From: Actinomycetospora corticicola
Lineage (GTDB): Bacteria; Actinomycetota; Actinomycetes; Mycobacteriales; Pseudonocardiaceae
DNA: 64,000 nt
Assembly (NCBI RefSeq): GCF_013409505.1
Contig: NZ_JACCBN010000001.1
Span: forward strand, 372,001 to 436,000
Direction of reading: 5' to 3'
Below, in pieces: positions 37,123 to 47,909 of this stretch (position 1 is the first letter of the stretch; the number at the start of each line of letters is the position of its first letter). The translations under genes and the position numbers were made by a program. The notes beneath the pieces were generated by a model. It searched no databases. It saw nothing but the letters and a program-made list of their open reading frames with translations, and was not told the origin of the DNA.

Positions 37123-37848
37123 CTACTCGGCCAACGGGGTCGAGTCGTCCGGTGCCGGACCGATCGTGCCGTCCGACGTCGGAGCATCGCCGGTGTCGGC
37201 CGGCATCGACGCGAGGATGAGCTGCTCCCCGTGCTCGGCGTGTCGGCGCGCCAGGGCCTCCGCGGCGTCGCCGTCCCGGTCGCGGATGGCGTCGAGGATC
37301 GCCGCGTGGTCCTCCCAGACCCACGCCGGCCCGCCGCCCTGGAGCAGCACCTCGCCCATCACCCGCTGCACGTTCCGCCACATCACACCCGCACTCTCGG
37401 CGAGCAGCGGGTTGGCGGTCGCCTCGACGACCGTGCGGTGGAACTCGACGTCGTTGCGCACCATCAGGGCGAACGCCCGGTCGTCGAAGGCCTGTCGTCC
37501 GGCGACCACGATCCGGGTCGCGTGCCGCAGCCAGTCGTCGGTGTGGCGGGCCGCCGCCAACCGGGCGGCCTGCCCGTCGAGGATCCCGCGCAGCTCGTAG
37601 AGGTGGCTCACGAAGCTGCGCTCGAGCGGGGTCACCTCGAGGCCCCGACGTCCGAACTCCCGGACGAGGCCCTGGTTGCGCAGCAGGAGCAGCGCCTGCT
37701 GGATCGGCTGGCGGGAGACGTTGAAGCGCTCGGCGAGCTGTTCCTGGCGCAGCGGGACGCCGGGGGCGAGACGACCGGTGCAGATGTCGTCGACGATCGC
37801 CTCGAAGACCTGCTCGGTCCGCGAGGGCTTCTGCGGCAGCTCCGCCAT
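37123..37848 (-). CDS. GntR-family (FCD/FadR subfamily) repressor
   Basis: The 241-residue protein starts at ATG 37848 with GGAGG nine bases upstream; an in-frame extension to 37956 lacks conserved residues. The winged helix (residues 8-72, RTEQVFEAIVDDICTGRLAP, LRQEQLAERFNVSRQPIQQA) precedes an FCD ligand domain with the metal-binding pattern NDVEFHRTVVEA, then ERHAAILDAI-like and ARRHAEHGEQL. It faces the catabolic operon starting at 38047 across a region with two inverted repeats, so it probably represses that operon and releases on a pathway acid. Confidence 0.9.
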   Translation of the reverse strand: MAELPQKPSRTEQVFEAIVDDICTGRLAPGVPLRQEQLAERFNVSRQPIQQALLLLRNQGLVREFGRRGLEVTPLERSFVSHLYELRGILDGQAARLAAARHTDDWLRHATRIVVAGRQAFDDRAFALMVRNDVEFHRTVVEATANPLLAESAGVMWRNVQRVMGEVLLQGGGPAWVWEDHAAILDAIRDRDGDAAEALARRHAEHGEQLILASMPADTGDAPTSDGTIGPAPDDSTPLAE

Positions 37849-37963
37849 GGGGGCCGTCCTCCCGTGATCCTCCGTCCCCGCTGCTGGTTCAACGGATCCT
37901 GACGCGGCGTCGGGTGGCCGCGCCCGGATGGTAGCCGCCCGTGATCGCGAACTCATCCTTGAC

Positions 37964-37977
37964 TTCTGAATTCAGAA
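37964..37977. promoter_or_regulatory. GntR operator candidate (perfect palindrome)
   Basis: TTCTGAATTCAGAA is a perfect 14-bp palindrome, AT-rich in a very GC-rich region. It overlaps a TTGACT -35-like box (37959-37964) directed toward the catabolic operon. A bound GntR dimer would block the polymerase. Confidence 0.65.
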
Positions 37978-37995
37978 TGTTGCACCGTCGAGTGA

Positions 37996-39819
<1,824 letters not shown>

Positions 39820-39820
39820 G

Positions 39821-41218
39821 ATGGCCGCGATGGAGGAGTGGGCGTTCCCCGCCCGCTACGACCAGGACTACCTGCCCGACCCGGACTCGCCCTACTGGTT
39901 CCCGGTGCGCGAGACGATGGACCCGGCCGAGCGCGACGCGGCCGTGCTCGTCCGGCTCCGCGAGGTCATGGAGTACGCCTACGCGAACTCGGGCTTCTAC
40001 CGGACGAAGTGGGACGCGGCGGGGCTCGAGCCGGCCGACATCACGTCGTTCGAGGCGTTCGAGCAGGTCCCCGTCGTCACGAAGGCGGAGATGCGGGAGT
40101 CGCAGGCGAACCACCCGCCGTTCGGTGACTACACCTGCGTCGACCGCTCCGAGATCCACCACATTCACGGCACCTCCGGCACGACGGGAGCCCCGACGGC
40201 CTTCGCCCTCGGCCGGCGGGACTGGGAGGTCATCGCCGACAACCAGGCCCGGATCCTGTGGGGGATGGGCGTCCGACCCGGCGACACGGTGTTCGTCGCC
40301 GCGCTCTTCTCGCTCTACCTGGGCTCGTGGGGCGCCATGACGGCGGCCGAGCGGCTGCGCTGCAACGTCCTCCCGTTCGGTGCCGGCGCCCAGGGCATGA
40401 CGGCGCGGGCGGTGAACTGGCTCGCGCGCATCAGGCCGGCGGCGTTCTACGCGACGCCCTCCTACGCGCTGCGCCTCGCCGAGGTGGCCGAGAAGGAGAA
40501 GATCGACCCCCGCGAGTTCGGGTTGAAGGTCATGTTCTTCTCCGGCGAGCCCGGGGCGTCGGTGCCCTCGGTGCGCAGGGCGATCGAGGACAGCTTCGGG
40601 GCGACGGTGATCGACTGCGGGACGATGGCCGAGATGACGCCGTTCATGTCGGCGTCGGCCACGGCGGGCACCCCGGACGGGATGCTGCTCTGGCAGGACA
40701 TCGTCTGGCACGAGGTCTGCGACCCGGAGACGTTCCGCACCGTGCCCTACGGCTCCGAGGGCACCCCGGTCTACACCCACCTCGAGCGCACGTCGCAGCC
40801 GATGATCCGGCTCGCCTCCAACGACCTGACGCGCTGGGTCATGGAGGACAACCCCTGCGGCCGGACCTACCCGAAGCTGCCGGACGGCGTGTACGGCCGG
40901 ATCGACGACATGATCCACATCCGCGGGGAGAACGTGTACCCGACGGAGGTCGACAACTACCTGCGCACCGTCGAGAACTACGGCGGCGAGCACCAGATCA
41001 TCGTCCGCCGCACCGGCTCGATGGACGAGATGATCGTCCGCGCCGAGTGCACCCTGCCGGACGGGCAGCGGTCGGAGTTCGAGTCGTCCACCGGCTCCGG
41101 CCTGCAGTCCTTCCTCGGCGTGCGCGTGACCTTCGAGTCCGTCGACGCCCAGACCCTCGAGCGCGCCGAGCACAAGTCGCGCCGCGTGGTCGACGAGCGC
41201 GAGCACACCAGGCGTTGA
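39821..41218 (+). CDS. AMP-forming CoA ligase of the phenylacetate-CoA ligase family
   Basis: The 465-residue protein has the ATP-binding A3 motif HGTSGTTGAPTAF (near residue 112), a second core motif around FFSGEPGASVPSVR, and the A8-like hinge GRIDDMIHIRGENVYPTEVD (near 365). Members convert an aromatic or other carboxylic acid to acyl-CoA via acyl-AMP. It starts one base after the stop of the ThDP gene. The substrate is not known. Its coupling with a ThDP enzyme suggests activation of an acid before C-C cleavage. Confidence 0.85.
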   Translation: MAAMEEWAFPARYDQDYLPDPDSPYWFPVRETMDPAERDAAVLVRLREVMEYAYANSGFYRTKWDAAGLEPADITSFEAFEQVPVVTKAEMRESQANHPPFGDYTCVDRSEIHHIHGTSGTTGAPTAFALGRRDWEVIADNQARILWGMGVRPGDTVFVAALFSLYLGSWGAMTAAERLRCNVLPFGAGAQGMTARAVNWLARIRPAAFYATPSYALRLAEVAEKEKIDPREFGLKVMFFSGEPGASVPSVRRAIEDSFGATVIDCGTMAEMTPFMSASATAGTPDGMLLWQDIVWHEVCDPETFRTVPYGSEGTPVYTHLERTSQPMIRLASNDLTRWVMEDNPCGRTYPKLPDGVYGRIDDMIHIRGENVYPTEVDNYLRTVENYGGEHQIIVRRTGSMDEMIVRAECTLPDGQRSEFESSTGSGLQSFLGVRVTFESVDAQTLERAEHKSRRVVDEREHTRR

Positions 41219-41289
41219 CGGCTCCGCCCTCGTGTCGCCACGGATCGGGCCGACGCCGCTCCACACCACCCATCCGAGGAGGAGATGCC

Positions 41290-41952
41290 ATGAGTTCCGT
41301 GCACACCGAGAACGGTGCCCCCGTGGGGGAGGCCCCGGCTCCCTGGGGCGCCCCCGAGGCCACCGTCGAGCCCGGGAAGGGCGGTGGCTACTTCGAGGCC
41401 GGTCGCCCGCGGCTCGGCGGCCTCGAGAAGCCGGTGCAGTTCAGCGAGCCCCGGCAGGCCGTGATCAAGGCCCTCGCCGACACCATCATCCCGCCGCACC
41501 CGGACTGGCCGGACGCGAGCGCGGTCGACATCGTCGCCTTCTGCGGTCGCTACATCACGCCGACCGGCTACAAGAACAAGCACTTCCCGTGGGCGGACGA
41601 GGACTCGTTCGTCGCGGCACTGGACAGGCTGGGCCAGGCGTTCGTCGACGCCGACCCGGCCGAGCGGGCGAAGGCGTTCGAGGCCCTGGAGAAGGCGGAG
41701 GATCCGTTCTTCGAACAGATCCGCGCCCTCGTCTACTACGGCTACTACTCCCGCCCCGAGGTCGTCCTCGCCATCCGGAAGAACGTCCCGGCCGGCAGGG
41801 ACTACCACGGCCCGCCGCTGCCGTACGGCTACATCCAGTCCCTCGAGCCGTGGGACGAGACGACCCTCGCGCAGGCGAACGACAACGGCTCCTATCTCGA
41901 GACCGACCAGGTCGAGCGCGTCGACCTGTCCAAGATCACCTGGATCCGGTGA
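41290..41952 (+). CDS. Gluconate 2-dehydrogenase subunit 3-like protein
   Basis: The 220-residue protein resembles the small subunit of FAD-GMC dehydrogenases: QAVIKALADTIIPP, a Tyr-rich segment LVYYGYYSRPEVV and a C-terminus ending KITWIR. The subunits of this family that I know usually have a Tat-type signal; here the first 50 residues are polar, with no twin Arg and no hydrophobic core, so this complex is probably cytoplasmic. It has a strong ribosome site (GAGGAGGAG) and ends 7 nt before its GMC partner. No cytochrome subunit gene is nearby. Confidence 0.8.
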   Translation: MSSVHTENGAPVGEAPAPWGAPEATVEPGKGGGYFEAGRPRLGGLEKPVQFSEPRQAVIKALADTIIPPHPDWPDASAVDIVAFCGRYITPTGYKNKHFPWADEDSFVAALDRLGQAFVDADPAERAKAFEALEKAEDPFFEQIRALVYYGYYSRPEVVLAIRKNVPAGRDYHGPPLPYGYIQSLEPWDETTLAQANDNGSYLETDQVERVDLSKITWIR

Positions 41953-41959
41953 GGCACCC

Positions 41960-43612
41960 ATGGCGAGCTACGAAGAAGTCGACGTCCTGATCATCGGCGC
42001 CGGTCCGGGTGGGGCCGGTGTCGCCTACGAGCTCAAGGACACGGGCGCGAAGATCGTCTGTCTCGAGCAGGGGCCCTGGGTCACCGCACCCGAGCACCCG
42101 CACTACCACGACGAGTGGGAGATCGAGAAGCAGCGCGGGTGGGCCTACGACCCGAACGTCCGCCAGCTGCCGGAGGACTATCCGGTCACCGGGACCAGGA
42201 CGCCGTACATGATGAACAACGTCGGCGGCTCCACGGTCCACTACGCGGGGCACTGGCCGCGGTACAAGCCGGTCGACTTCCGCAAGGGCACCGAGCACGG
42301 CCTCGAGGGCACGATCGACTGGCCGATCTCCTACGAGGACCTGGCGCCGTTCTACGACCGCAACGATGCGATCTACGGCATCTCCGGGCTCATCGGCGAC
42401 CCGTCGTACCCGGACCGCAAGAACGCCCAGCGCGACCCGATGGTGCTGCCCGGCAAGCTCGGGCTGCGCTACGCCAAGGCCTCGCGCGACCTCGGCTGGC
42501 ACTGGTGGCCGTCCGACAACGCCGTGATCACCCGGCCCCGCGAGAACCGCGAGGCCGACGTGGGCATGGGCAACGAGCTCTCCGGCAGCCCGACCGGATC
42601 GCTGTCCACGCCGGCGCACGCGCACTGGCCCTACAACGTCCGCGCCGGCGTCGACCTGCGGACGATGGCCCGCGTCGAGACGATCACGGCCGAGGGCGGC
42701 AAGGCCACGGGCGCGGTGTACATCGACCGGAACACCGGGAACCGCCACGAGATCCGCGCCAAGATCGTGGTGCTCGCGGCCAACGGCATCGGGTCGCCCC
42801 GCATGCTGCTCGCGAGTGCGCAGAAGGGCCACGAGAACGGCCTCGCGAATTCGAACGGCCTCGTGGGCAAGTACCTGATGCACCACGTGTTCTCGTTCTG
42901 CGACTCGTGGTTCGACGAGCCCGTCGAGGGATTCAAGGGCTCGTTCGGGTCGCCCATGTACTCGCACGAGTTCTATCACACGGACGTGAACCGCGGATTC
43001 GTCAACGGATTCGGCATGCAGGTGGCCCGCTCGTTCGGTCCGTCCTACGCCGCGATGGGCACGCACACCGGGTACACGGCGCCGTGGGGCGAGAAGCACC
43101 GCGACTTCTTCGCCAACCACTTCGCGAACCACCTCATGGTGTTCATGTTCGGCGAGGACCTGCCGGTGGAGACGAACGCGGTCACGCTCGACCCGGAGGT
43201 CACCGACTCGGACGGCATCCCGGCCGCGCACGTGAACTACGAGCTCCACGAGAACGACATCGCGCTCGCGAAGTACGGCATCGAGAAGATCTTCGAGGCC
43301 ACGCGGGCGGTCGGGGCGGTCGAGACCAACGACACCGGCGTGCTCTACCCGCCGCCGGCCTGGCACCTCATGGGGACCTGTCGGATGGGCAACGACCCGC
43401 AGGACTCGGTGCTCAACAAGTGGTGCCAGACGTGGGACCTGCCGAACCTGTTCGTCGTCGATGGCTCCACGCTCACCACCGGTGGCGCGGTCAACCCGAC
43501 CTCGACGATCGGTGCCCTCGCGGTGCGGGCCGGCGAGTACATCAAGCGGAACTACGACCACATCACGACGCAGAGGACGACGCCGTCGAACGCGGACGCG
43601 CCGGACATGTGA
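41960..43612 (+). CDS. GMC-family FAD oxidoreductase (gluconate dehydrogenase-type large subunit)
   Basis: The 550-residue protein begins with the FAD dinucleotide motif IIGAGPGGAGVAYEL and carries NNVGGSTVHYAGHWPRYKP (FAD attachment region) and the C-terminal catalytic stretch WHLMGTCRMG...NPTSTIGALAVRAGE. It oxidises a primary or secondary alcohol of a sugar, acid or sterol-like compound to the carbonyl. Its partner is the subunit 3-like protein just upstream. It closes the four-gene operon. The substrate is unknown. Confidence 0.9.
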   Translation: MASYEEVDVLIIGAGPGGAGVAYELKDTGAKIVCLEQGPWVTAPEHPHYHDEWEIEKQRGWAYDPNVRQLPEDYPVTGTRTPYMMNNVGGSTVHYAGHWPRYKPVDFRKGTEHGLEGTIDWPISYEDLAPFYDRNDAIYGISGLIGDPSYPDRKNAQRDPMVLPGKLGLRYAKASRDLGWHWWPSDNAVITRPRENREADVGMGNELSGSPTGSLSTPAHAHWPYNVRAGVDLRTMARVETITAEGGKATGAVYIDRNTGNRHEIRAKIVVLAANGIGSPRMLLASAQKGHENGLANSNGLVGKYLMHHVFSFCDSWFDEPVEGFKGSFGSPMYSHEFYHTDVNRGFVNGFGMQVARSFGPSYAAMGTHTGYTAPWGEKHRDFFANHFANHLMVFMFGEDLPVETNAVTLDPEVTDSDGIPAAHVNYELHENDIALAKYGIEKIFEATRAVGAVETNDTGVLYPPPAWHLMGTCRMGNDPQDSVLNKWCQTWDLPNLFVVDGSTLTTGGAVNPTSTIGALAVRAGEYIKRNYDHITTQRTTPSNADAPDM

Positions 43613-43623
43613 GCTGCGCTCAG

Positions 43624-43663
43624 GTGAGCACTCAGTGGGGTCATCGCCCCACTCAGTGCTCAC
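43624..43663 (+). terminator. Operon terminator after the GMC gene
   Basis: 17-bp arms (43624-43640 and 43647-43663, left arm GTGAGCACTCAGTGGGG) pair with one mismatch around a 6-nt loop. There is no T tract. It begins 11 nt after the stop. Confidence 0.8.
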
Positions 43664-43697
43664 GAGGCCGCAGGCCACACCACGTAGGGTCATCCGG

Positions 43698-44048
43698 GTG
43701 ACGTACGAGGTGACCCAGGACGACACCGCGCAGGCGCTCGGCAGCGGGGACGTCCCCGTGCTCGGCACCCCCCGACTGATCGCCTGGCTCGAGGCGGCGA
43801 CGGTCGAGGCGGCGCGGTCGAGGATCGCGGAGAGCCAGACCACGGTCGGCACGGCGGTCCGGGTCAAGCACCGTCGCCCCACCCGCGTCGGCGGCAGCAT
43901 CACCACCACCGCGAAGCTCACGGCCGGGCCGGACGAGAAGGGGCGTCTCTCCTTCTCGGTGTCCGCGGTCGACCACGACGGGTCCACCGTCGCCGACGGC
44001 GAGATCGACCGCGTCATCGTCGAGCGGATGGGCGCGTTCGGCTCCTGA
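43698..44048 (+). CDS. Hot-dog fold thioesterase, FlK-like
   Basis: The 116-residue protein has the FlK (fluoroacetyl-CoA thioesterase) pattern: GTPRLIAWLEAATVEAA, then TTVGTAVRVKHRRPTRVGG, then a strand KLTAGPDEKGRLSFSVSAVD. The Thr/Glu/His catalytic set of FlK is compatible with residues T28, E36 and H65 as counted by eye. The real substrate is probably an acyl-CoA. A TAGGGT -10 box lies seven bases before GTG 43698, so the transcript is likely leaderless. It may serve the nearby CoA-based operon. Confidence 0.8.
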   Translation: MTYEVTQDDTAQALGSGDVPVLGTPRLIAWLEAATVEAARSRIAESQTTVGTAVRVKHRRPTRVGGSITTTAKLTAGPDEKGRLSFSVSAVDHDGSTVADGEIDRVIVERMGAFGS

Positions 44049-44600
44049 TCACCCCGATCCCGCGACGACGGCGACCGCGCAGCCGCGCAGGGCCGCGACC
44101 GCCGCGTCCGGGTCGAGCCCGCACAGGTCGAGCAGGGTGAAGAGCGACTCCGCGCTGATCACAACGGCGAGGCGCGTCGCCAGCTCCGTCCGCTGCGTTG
44201 ACGCCGGCATCGTCGCGAGGGCGTGCTCGATCAGCGCGAACCGGTGGGCCGGCCGCCGCTCGCCCGTCCTCGCGACCGACGAAGAGACGACGGCCCGCAC
44301 CGCCACCTCGTGGGCGAGGGTGCGCTCGCACAGCGCCGTCGCCACCCGGGCCACCCGCTCGCCGAGGTCGGTGACGCCCTCCAGGGGCACCATCTCCGCC
44401 GGTGCTGGCCACACGTCGTCCACCGTCTCGCGCAGGAGCGAGACGAGGTCGGGGTAGTAGCGGTACGCCGTCGCCTCGGAGACCCCGGCCCGCGCCGCCA
44501 CCGCCGGCATCGTCACCTCCGCGTTCCCGACGACGAGCTCCCGCGCCGCGGCCGCGATCGCCTGCCGCGTGCGCTCCTTCTGCTGGGTCCGCACCGCCAT
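44049..44600 (-). CDS. TetR-family repressor
   Basis: The 183-residue protein has an N-terminal TetR helix-turn-helix (residues 6-55, RTRQAIAAAARELVV, AGVSEATAYRYYPDLVSLL) and a helical ligand domain. It faces the cupin-hydrolase gene, and an inverted repeat with TCGTGAAAG/CTCTCACGA arms lies between the two. A half site CGTGAGAG (44601-44608) touches its own start, so it probably represses both genes. Confidence 0.88.
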   Translation of the reverse strand: MAVRTQQKERTRQAIAAAARELVVGNAEVTMPAVAARAGVSEATAYRYYPDLVSLLRETVDDVWPAPAEMVPLEGVTDLGERVARVATALCERTLAHEVAVRAVVSSSVARTGERRPAHRFALIEHALATMPASTQRTELATRLAVVISAESLFTLLDLCGLDPDAAVAALRGCAVAVVAGSG

Positions 44601-44613
44601 CGTGAGAGCCTAC

Positions 44614-44669
44614 TTGCACGAGCCGTTCGAACGGGACTACGGTCTCTTCGTGAAAGCTCACTCTCACGA
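44614..44669 (+). promoter_or_regulatory. Promoter and TetR operator of the cupin-hydrolase gene
   Basis: TTGCAC (44614-44619), 18 bp and TACGGT (44638-44643) make a promoter. TCGTGAAAG (44648-44656) and CTCTCACGA (44661-44669) form an inverted repeat (8 of 9) over the expected transcription start. Confidence 0.6.
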
Positions 44670-44681
44670 GAGAAGGTCAGC

Positions 44682-45878
44682 ATGACCGAGGTGTCGATCG
44701 TCGGCCCGCAGGCGGGGGAGGTCGCGCCGCTCGGCCCGGTCACGATGCGGATCCTCGAGGACGGGAGCACCACCGCCCACCGGCTCGGGATCAGCGAGAT
44801 CACCATCGCGCCGCACACCGAGGGCCCGCAGCAGCACCGGCACGCCCAGCACGACGAGGGCTTCTACGTGGTGCGCGGGACGGCCCGGTTCACCGTCGGG
44901 ACCACCACGCACGACGCGCCCGCCGGCACCCTCGTCATGGTCCCGCCGGGGGCGCCGCACACCTTCGCGAACCCGGGTGACGAACCCGCCGTCCTGCTCA
45001 ACACCTTCACGCCCGACCTCTACGTGCAGTACTTCCGCGACCTGCGGGCGATGATCGAGAGCGGTCGATCCATGACACCGGAGAACGTCACGCCGGTCAT
45101 GGCGCGCTACGCGACGGTGCCGGCGGCCGAGTACGCGCCCGTCGTCGAGGAGCAGGGGACCGGTCGTCCGGTCATGGTCCTGCACGGCGGGGGCGGACCG
45201 TTCTCGGTCGCGGGGCTGGGCGCGGCCCTGGCCGACGGCCACCACGTGCTCGCCCCGACGGTGCCGGGCTTCGACGGCACGCCGCGACCCGAGGGCTGCC
45301 GGACGGTGGCCGACGTCGCCGCCCGCTTCCTGACGGCGTTGGCCGAGCGCGACCTGCACGACGTCGCCCTGGTCGGCAGCTCGATGGGGGGCTGGGTCGC
45401 CGCGGAGATGGCGCTGCAGGACACCGAGGGCCGCGTCGGCTCGGTGGTGTTCGTCAACGCCGTCGGGATCGAGGTCCCCGGGCACCCCGTCCGCCCGATC
45501 CTCGGCCTGCGCCTCGACGAGATCGCCGAGTTCTCCTACGCCGACCCCGACCGGTTCCGCCTCGACCCGACCACGCTCCCGCCCGAGCGGCAGGCGGTGA
45601 TGGCGGCGAACGCCGCGGTCTTCGCCGACTACGCGGGCGAGCCCTACATGCACGACCCGACGCTGCGCGGGCGCCTCGACGGCATCCACGTCCCGACCGC
45701 CGTCGTCTGGGGCGAGGCCGACCGGATCGCCGACCTCGACTACGGCCGGGCCTACGCGGCGGCGCTCGGTGCGCCCTTCACCGTGATCGCGGGTGCGGGC
45801 CACCTGCCGCACGTGGAGCAGCCGGCGGCCACGCTCGCGGCGATCGAGGCAGCCATCCCGGGGGCCGACCGTTCATGA
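44682..45878 (+). CDS. Cupin-alpha/beta hydrolase fusion protein
   Basis: The 398-residue protein fuses two domains. Residues 15-115 are a cupin with the metal pattern QQHRHAQHDEGFYVVRGTARF and a later His in PPGAPHTFANPG. Residues 145-395 are an alpha/beta hydrolase with HGGGGP (oxyanion), VGSSMGG (nucleophile Ser near 229), an Asp in WGEADRIADL and His in GAGHLPH. The cupin may bind the substrate or a metal, or carry out a dioxygenase step before hydrolysis. It is controlled by the divergent TetR repressor. The stop codon is the first base triplet of a terminator stem. Confidence 0.85.
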   Translation: MTEVSIVGPQAGEVAPLGPVTMRILEDGSTTAHRLGISEITIAPHTEGPQQHRHAQHDEGFYVVRGTARFTVGTTTHDAPAGTLVMVPPGAPHTFANPGDEPAVLLNTFTPDLYVQYFRDLRAMIESGRSMTPENVTPVMARYATVPAAEYAPVVEEQGTGRPVMVLHGGGGPFSVAGLGAALADGHHVLAPTVPGFDGTPRPEGCRTVADVAARFLTALAERDLHDVALVGSSMGGWVAAEMALQDTEGRVGSVVFVNAVGIEVPGHPVRPILGLRLDEIAEFSYADPDRFRLDPTTLPPERQAVMAANAAVFADYAGEPYMHDPTLRGRLDGIHVPTAVVWGEADRIADLDYGRAYAAALGAPFTVIAGAGHLPHVEQPAATLAAIEAAIPGADRS

Positions 45879-45938
45879 TCATCGAGCACCTGCGGTGGTC
45901 CGGGGGCCCGGCGGACCACCGAGGGTGCTCGATGATCA
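45876..45938 (+). terminator. Bipartite terminator hairpin overlapping the stop codon
   Basis: A 15-bp perfect outer stem (45876-45890 with 45924-45938, TGATCATCGAGCACC) and an inner 9-bp perfect stem (GGTGGTCCG with CGGACCACC). The TGA stop is the first three bases of the stem. There is no T tract. Confidence 0.85.
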
Positions 45939-45991
45939 CGGCCGCCCGACCCGTCGTCGTGAGGCGCCCCCGCCGTCCCCACCCGTCGTCG

Positions 45992-45997
45992 TAAACT
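45992..45997 (+). promoter_or_regulatory. -10 box of a leaderless dnaG transcript
   Basis: TAAACT ends seven bases before GTG 46005 and there is no Shine-Dalgarno sequence. Two relatives of the dispersed motif (ACCCGTCGTCGT) are immediately upstream, near 45950 and 45981. Confidence 0.6.
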
Positions 45998-46004
45998 CGC
46001 CCCC

Positions 46005-47909
46005 GTGGCGGGACGCATCCGGGACTCCGACATCGCGGAGGTGCGCGACCGCAACCGCATCGACGAGGTGGTCGGCGAGTACGTGGCGCTGCGACCGGCG
46101 GGTCCGGGCTCGCTGAAGGGCCTGTGCCCGTTCCACGACGAGAAGTCGCCGTCGTTCAACGTCCGGACGAGCCACAACACCTGCCACTGCTTCGGCTGCG
46201 GCGAGGGCGGCAGCGTCATCGACTTCATCATGAAGATCGAGCAGCTGGGTTTCGTCGAGACGATCGAGAAGCTGGCCGACCGGGTCGGCTACCGGTTGAC
46301 CTACGAGGGCGGCGGCTCCAGCGTCCAGCGTGACCGCGGCACCCGCAGCCGCCTGCTCGCCGCGAACAAGGCCGCCGCCGAGTACTACGCCGAGCAGCTC
46401 CGCGCGCCGGGCGAGGCCCAGCGTGCCCGCGAGTTCCTCGCCGAGCGTGGCTTCGATCAGGCCGCGGCCGAGCAGTTCGGCTGCGGCTTCGCGCCCGGCG
46501 GCTGGGAGAAGCTGACCAAGCACCTGCTGAACCAGGGCTACACCCTCGACGAGCTGGAGAAGGCCGGGCTGTCGGTGCCGGGTCAGCGCGGCCACCGGGA
46601 CCGGTTCCAGCGCCGTCTGCTGTGGCCGATCCGCGACCTGGGCGGCGACGTGGTCGGGTTCGGGGCGCGGCGGCTCTTCGACGACGACCGCATCGAGGCC
46701 AAGTACCTCAACACCCCCGAGACGACGCTCTACCACAAGTCGAAGGTGCTCTTCGGGCTGGACAAGGCGAAGCGGGACATCGCGAAGTCCCGTCAGGCCG
46801 TGATCGTCGAGGGCTACACCGACGTCATGGCGATGCACCTCGCGGGCGTGCCGACGGCGGTCGCCAGCTGCGGGACCGCCTTCGGCGAGGACCACGTCGC
46901 GGTGCTGCGCCGGCTGCTGCTCGACGACTCCTTCGACCGCGGCGAGGTCATCTACGTCTTCGACGGCGACGCGGCCGGGCAGGCGGCGGCGCTCAAGGCC
47001 TTCGACGGCGACCAGCAGTTCTCCGCCCAGACCTACATCGCCACGGCACCCGACGGCATGGACCCCTGCGAGCTGCGCCAGGCCAAGGGCGACACCGCGG
47101 TGCGCGACCTCGTCGCCCGCCGCGCGCCCCTGTTCACCTTCGCGATCCGCTCGATCCTCGACGAGTACGACCTCGGCACCGTCGAGGGCCAGGCCGGCGC
47201 GCTCAAGCGCTGCGTCCCGCTGGTCGCCCAGATCCGCCAGGTCGAGCTGCGCGACGGGTACGCCCGCCGGCTCGCGGGCTGGACGGGCTGGGCCGACGAG
47301 GCCCAGGTGGTCCGCCGCGTGCGGGAGACCGCGGGCCAGCCCGTGGACCAGCGCCAGACCTCGTCCCGACGACGGGTGCGGCAGGTCGAGCAGCCCGCCG
47401 CGGAGGGGCCGGCGCTGCCGCCGCGCGACGACCCGCGGCTCCGGGTGCAGCGCGAGGTGCTGAAGTCGGCGCTGCAGGTGCCCGCGCTCGCCGGTCCCGT
47501 GTACGACACGCTGCCCGAGGACGCCTTCTCCCACGAGGCCTACCTCGCCGTGCACCGCGCCATCCTCGCGGCGGGCGGCACCTCGAGCGGGTACTCCGGC
47601 GCCTCGTGGGTCGCCGCGGTCACCGAGGCGATCACCCCGCCGTCGTACGCGCGGCTGGTGGCCGAGCTCGCCGTCGACCCGATGCAGTCACGGGAGGCCG
47701 ACGACCACCGCTACGTGTCGTCCATGCTCACCGCCCTGCAGGGTGCGGTGGTCGAGCGTCAGGTCGCCGAGATCAAGTCCCGGCTGCAGCGCATCTCCCC
47801 GGTCACCGACGCCGACGAGTACCACGAGCTGTTCGGCGACCTCGTCGCGCTGGAGCAGTACAAGAAGGCGCTGCGCGACCAGGCGATCGGCGGGCAGTGG
47901 TCGGCGTGA
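46005..47909 (+). CDS. dnaG: DNA primase DnaG
   Basis: The 634-residue enzyme has an N-terminal CHC2 zinc finger (CPFHDEKSPSFNV near residue 41, then CHCFGCGEGG), an RNA polymerase core and TOPRIM domain (VEGYTDVMAMHLAG near 268 and YVFDGDAAGQAA near 315), and a C-terminal helicase-binding domain (about 470-630). It makes RNA primers for replication. An insertion-like linker around residues 450-465 contains the 15-bp dispersed motif (47364-47378), read as SRRRV. In mycobacteria dgt directly precedes dnaG; here 14.8 kb separate them. Confidence 0.97.
   Translation: MAGRIRDSDIAEVRDRNRIDEVVGEYVALRPAGPGSLKGLCPFHDEKSPSFNVRTSHNTCHCFGCGEGGSVIDFIMKIEQLGFVETIEKLADRVGYRLTYEGGGSSVQRDRGTRSRLLAANKAAAEYYAEQLRAPGEAQRAREFLAERGFDQAAAEQFGCGFAPGGWEKLTKHLLNQGYTLDELEKAGLSVPGQRGHRDRFQRRLLWPIRDLGGDVVGFGARRLFDDDRIEAKYLNTPETTLYHKSKVLFGLDKAKRDIAKSRQAVIVEGYTDVMAMHLAGVPTAVASCGTAFGEDHVAVLRRLLLDDSFDRGEVIYVFDGDAAGQAAALKAFDGDQQFSAQTYIATAPDGMDPCELRQAKGDTAVRDLVARRAPLFTFAIRSILDEYDLGTVEGQAGALKRCVPLVAQIRQVELRDGYARRLAGWTGWADEAQVVRRVRETAGQPVDQRQTSSRRRVRQVEQPAAEGPALPPRDDPRLRVQREVLKSALQVPALAGPVYDTLPEDAFSHEAYLAVHRAILAAGGTSSGYSGASWVAAVTEAITPPSYARLVAELAVDPMQSREADDHRYVSSMLTALQGAVVERQVAEIKSRLQRISPVTDADEYHELFGDLVALEQYKKALRDQAIGGQWSA

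Noticed and set aside
41936-44017. 693-codon antisense frame over the GMC gene
   Set aside because: It covers three real genes and a terminator, and its sequence has no known fold.
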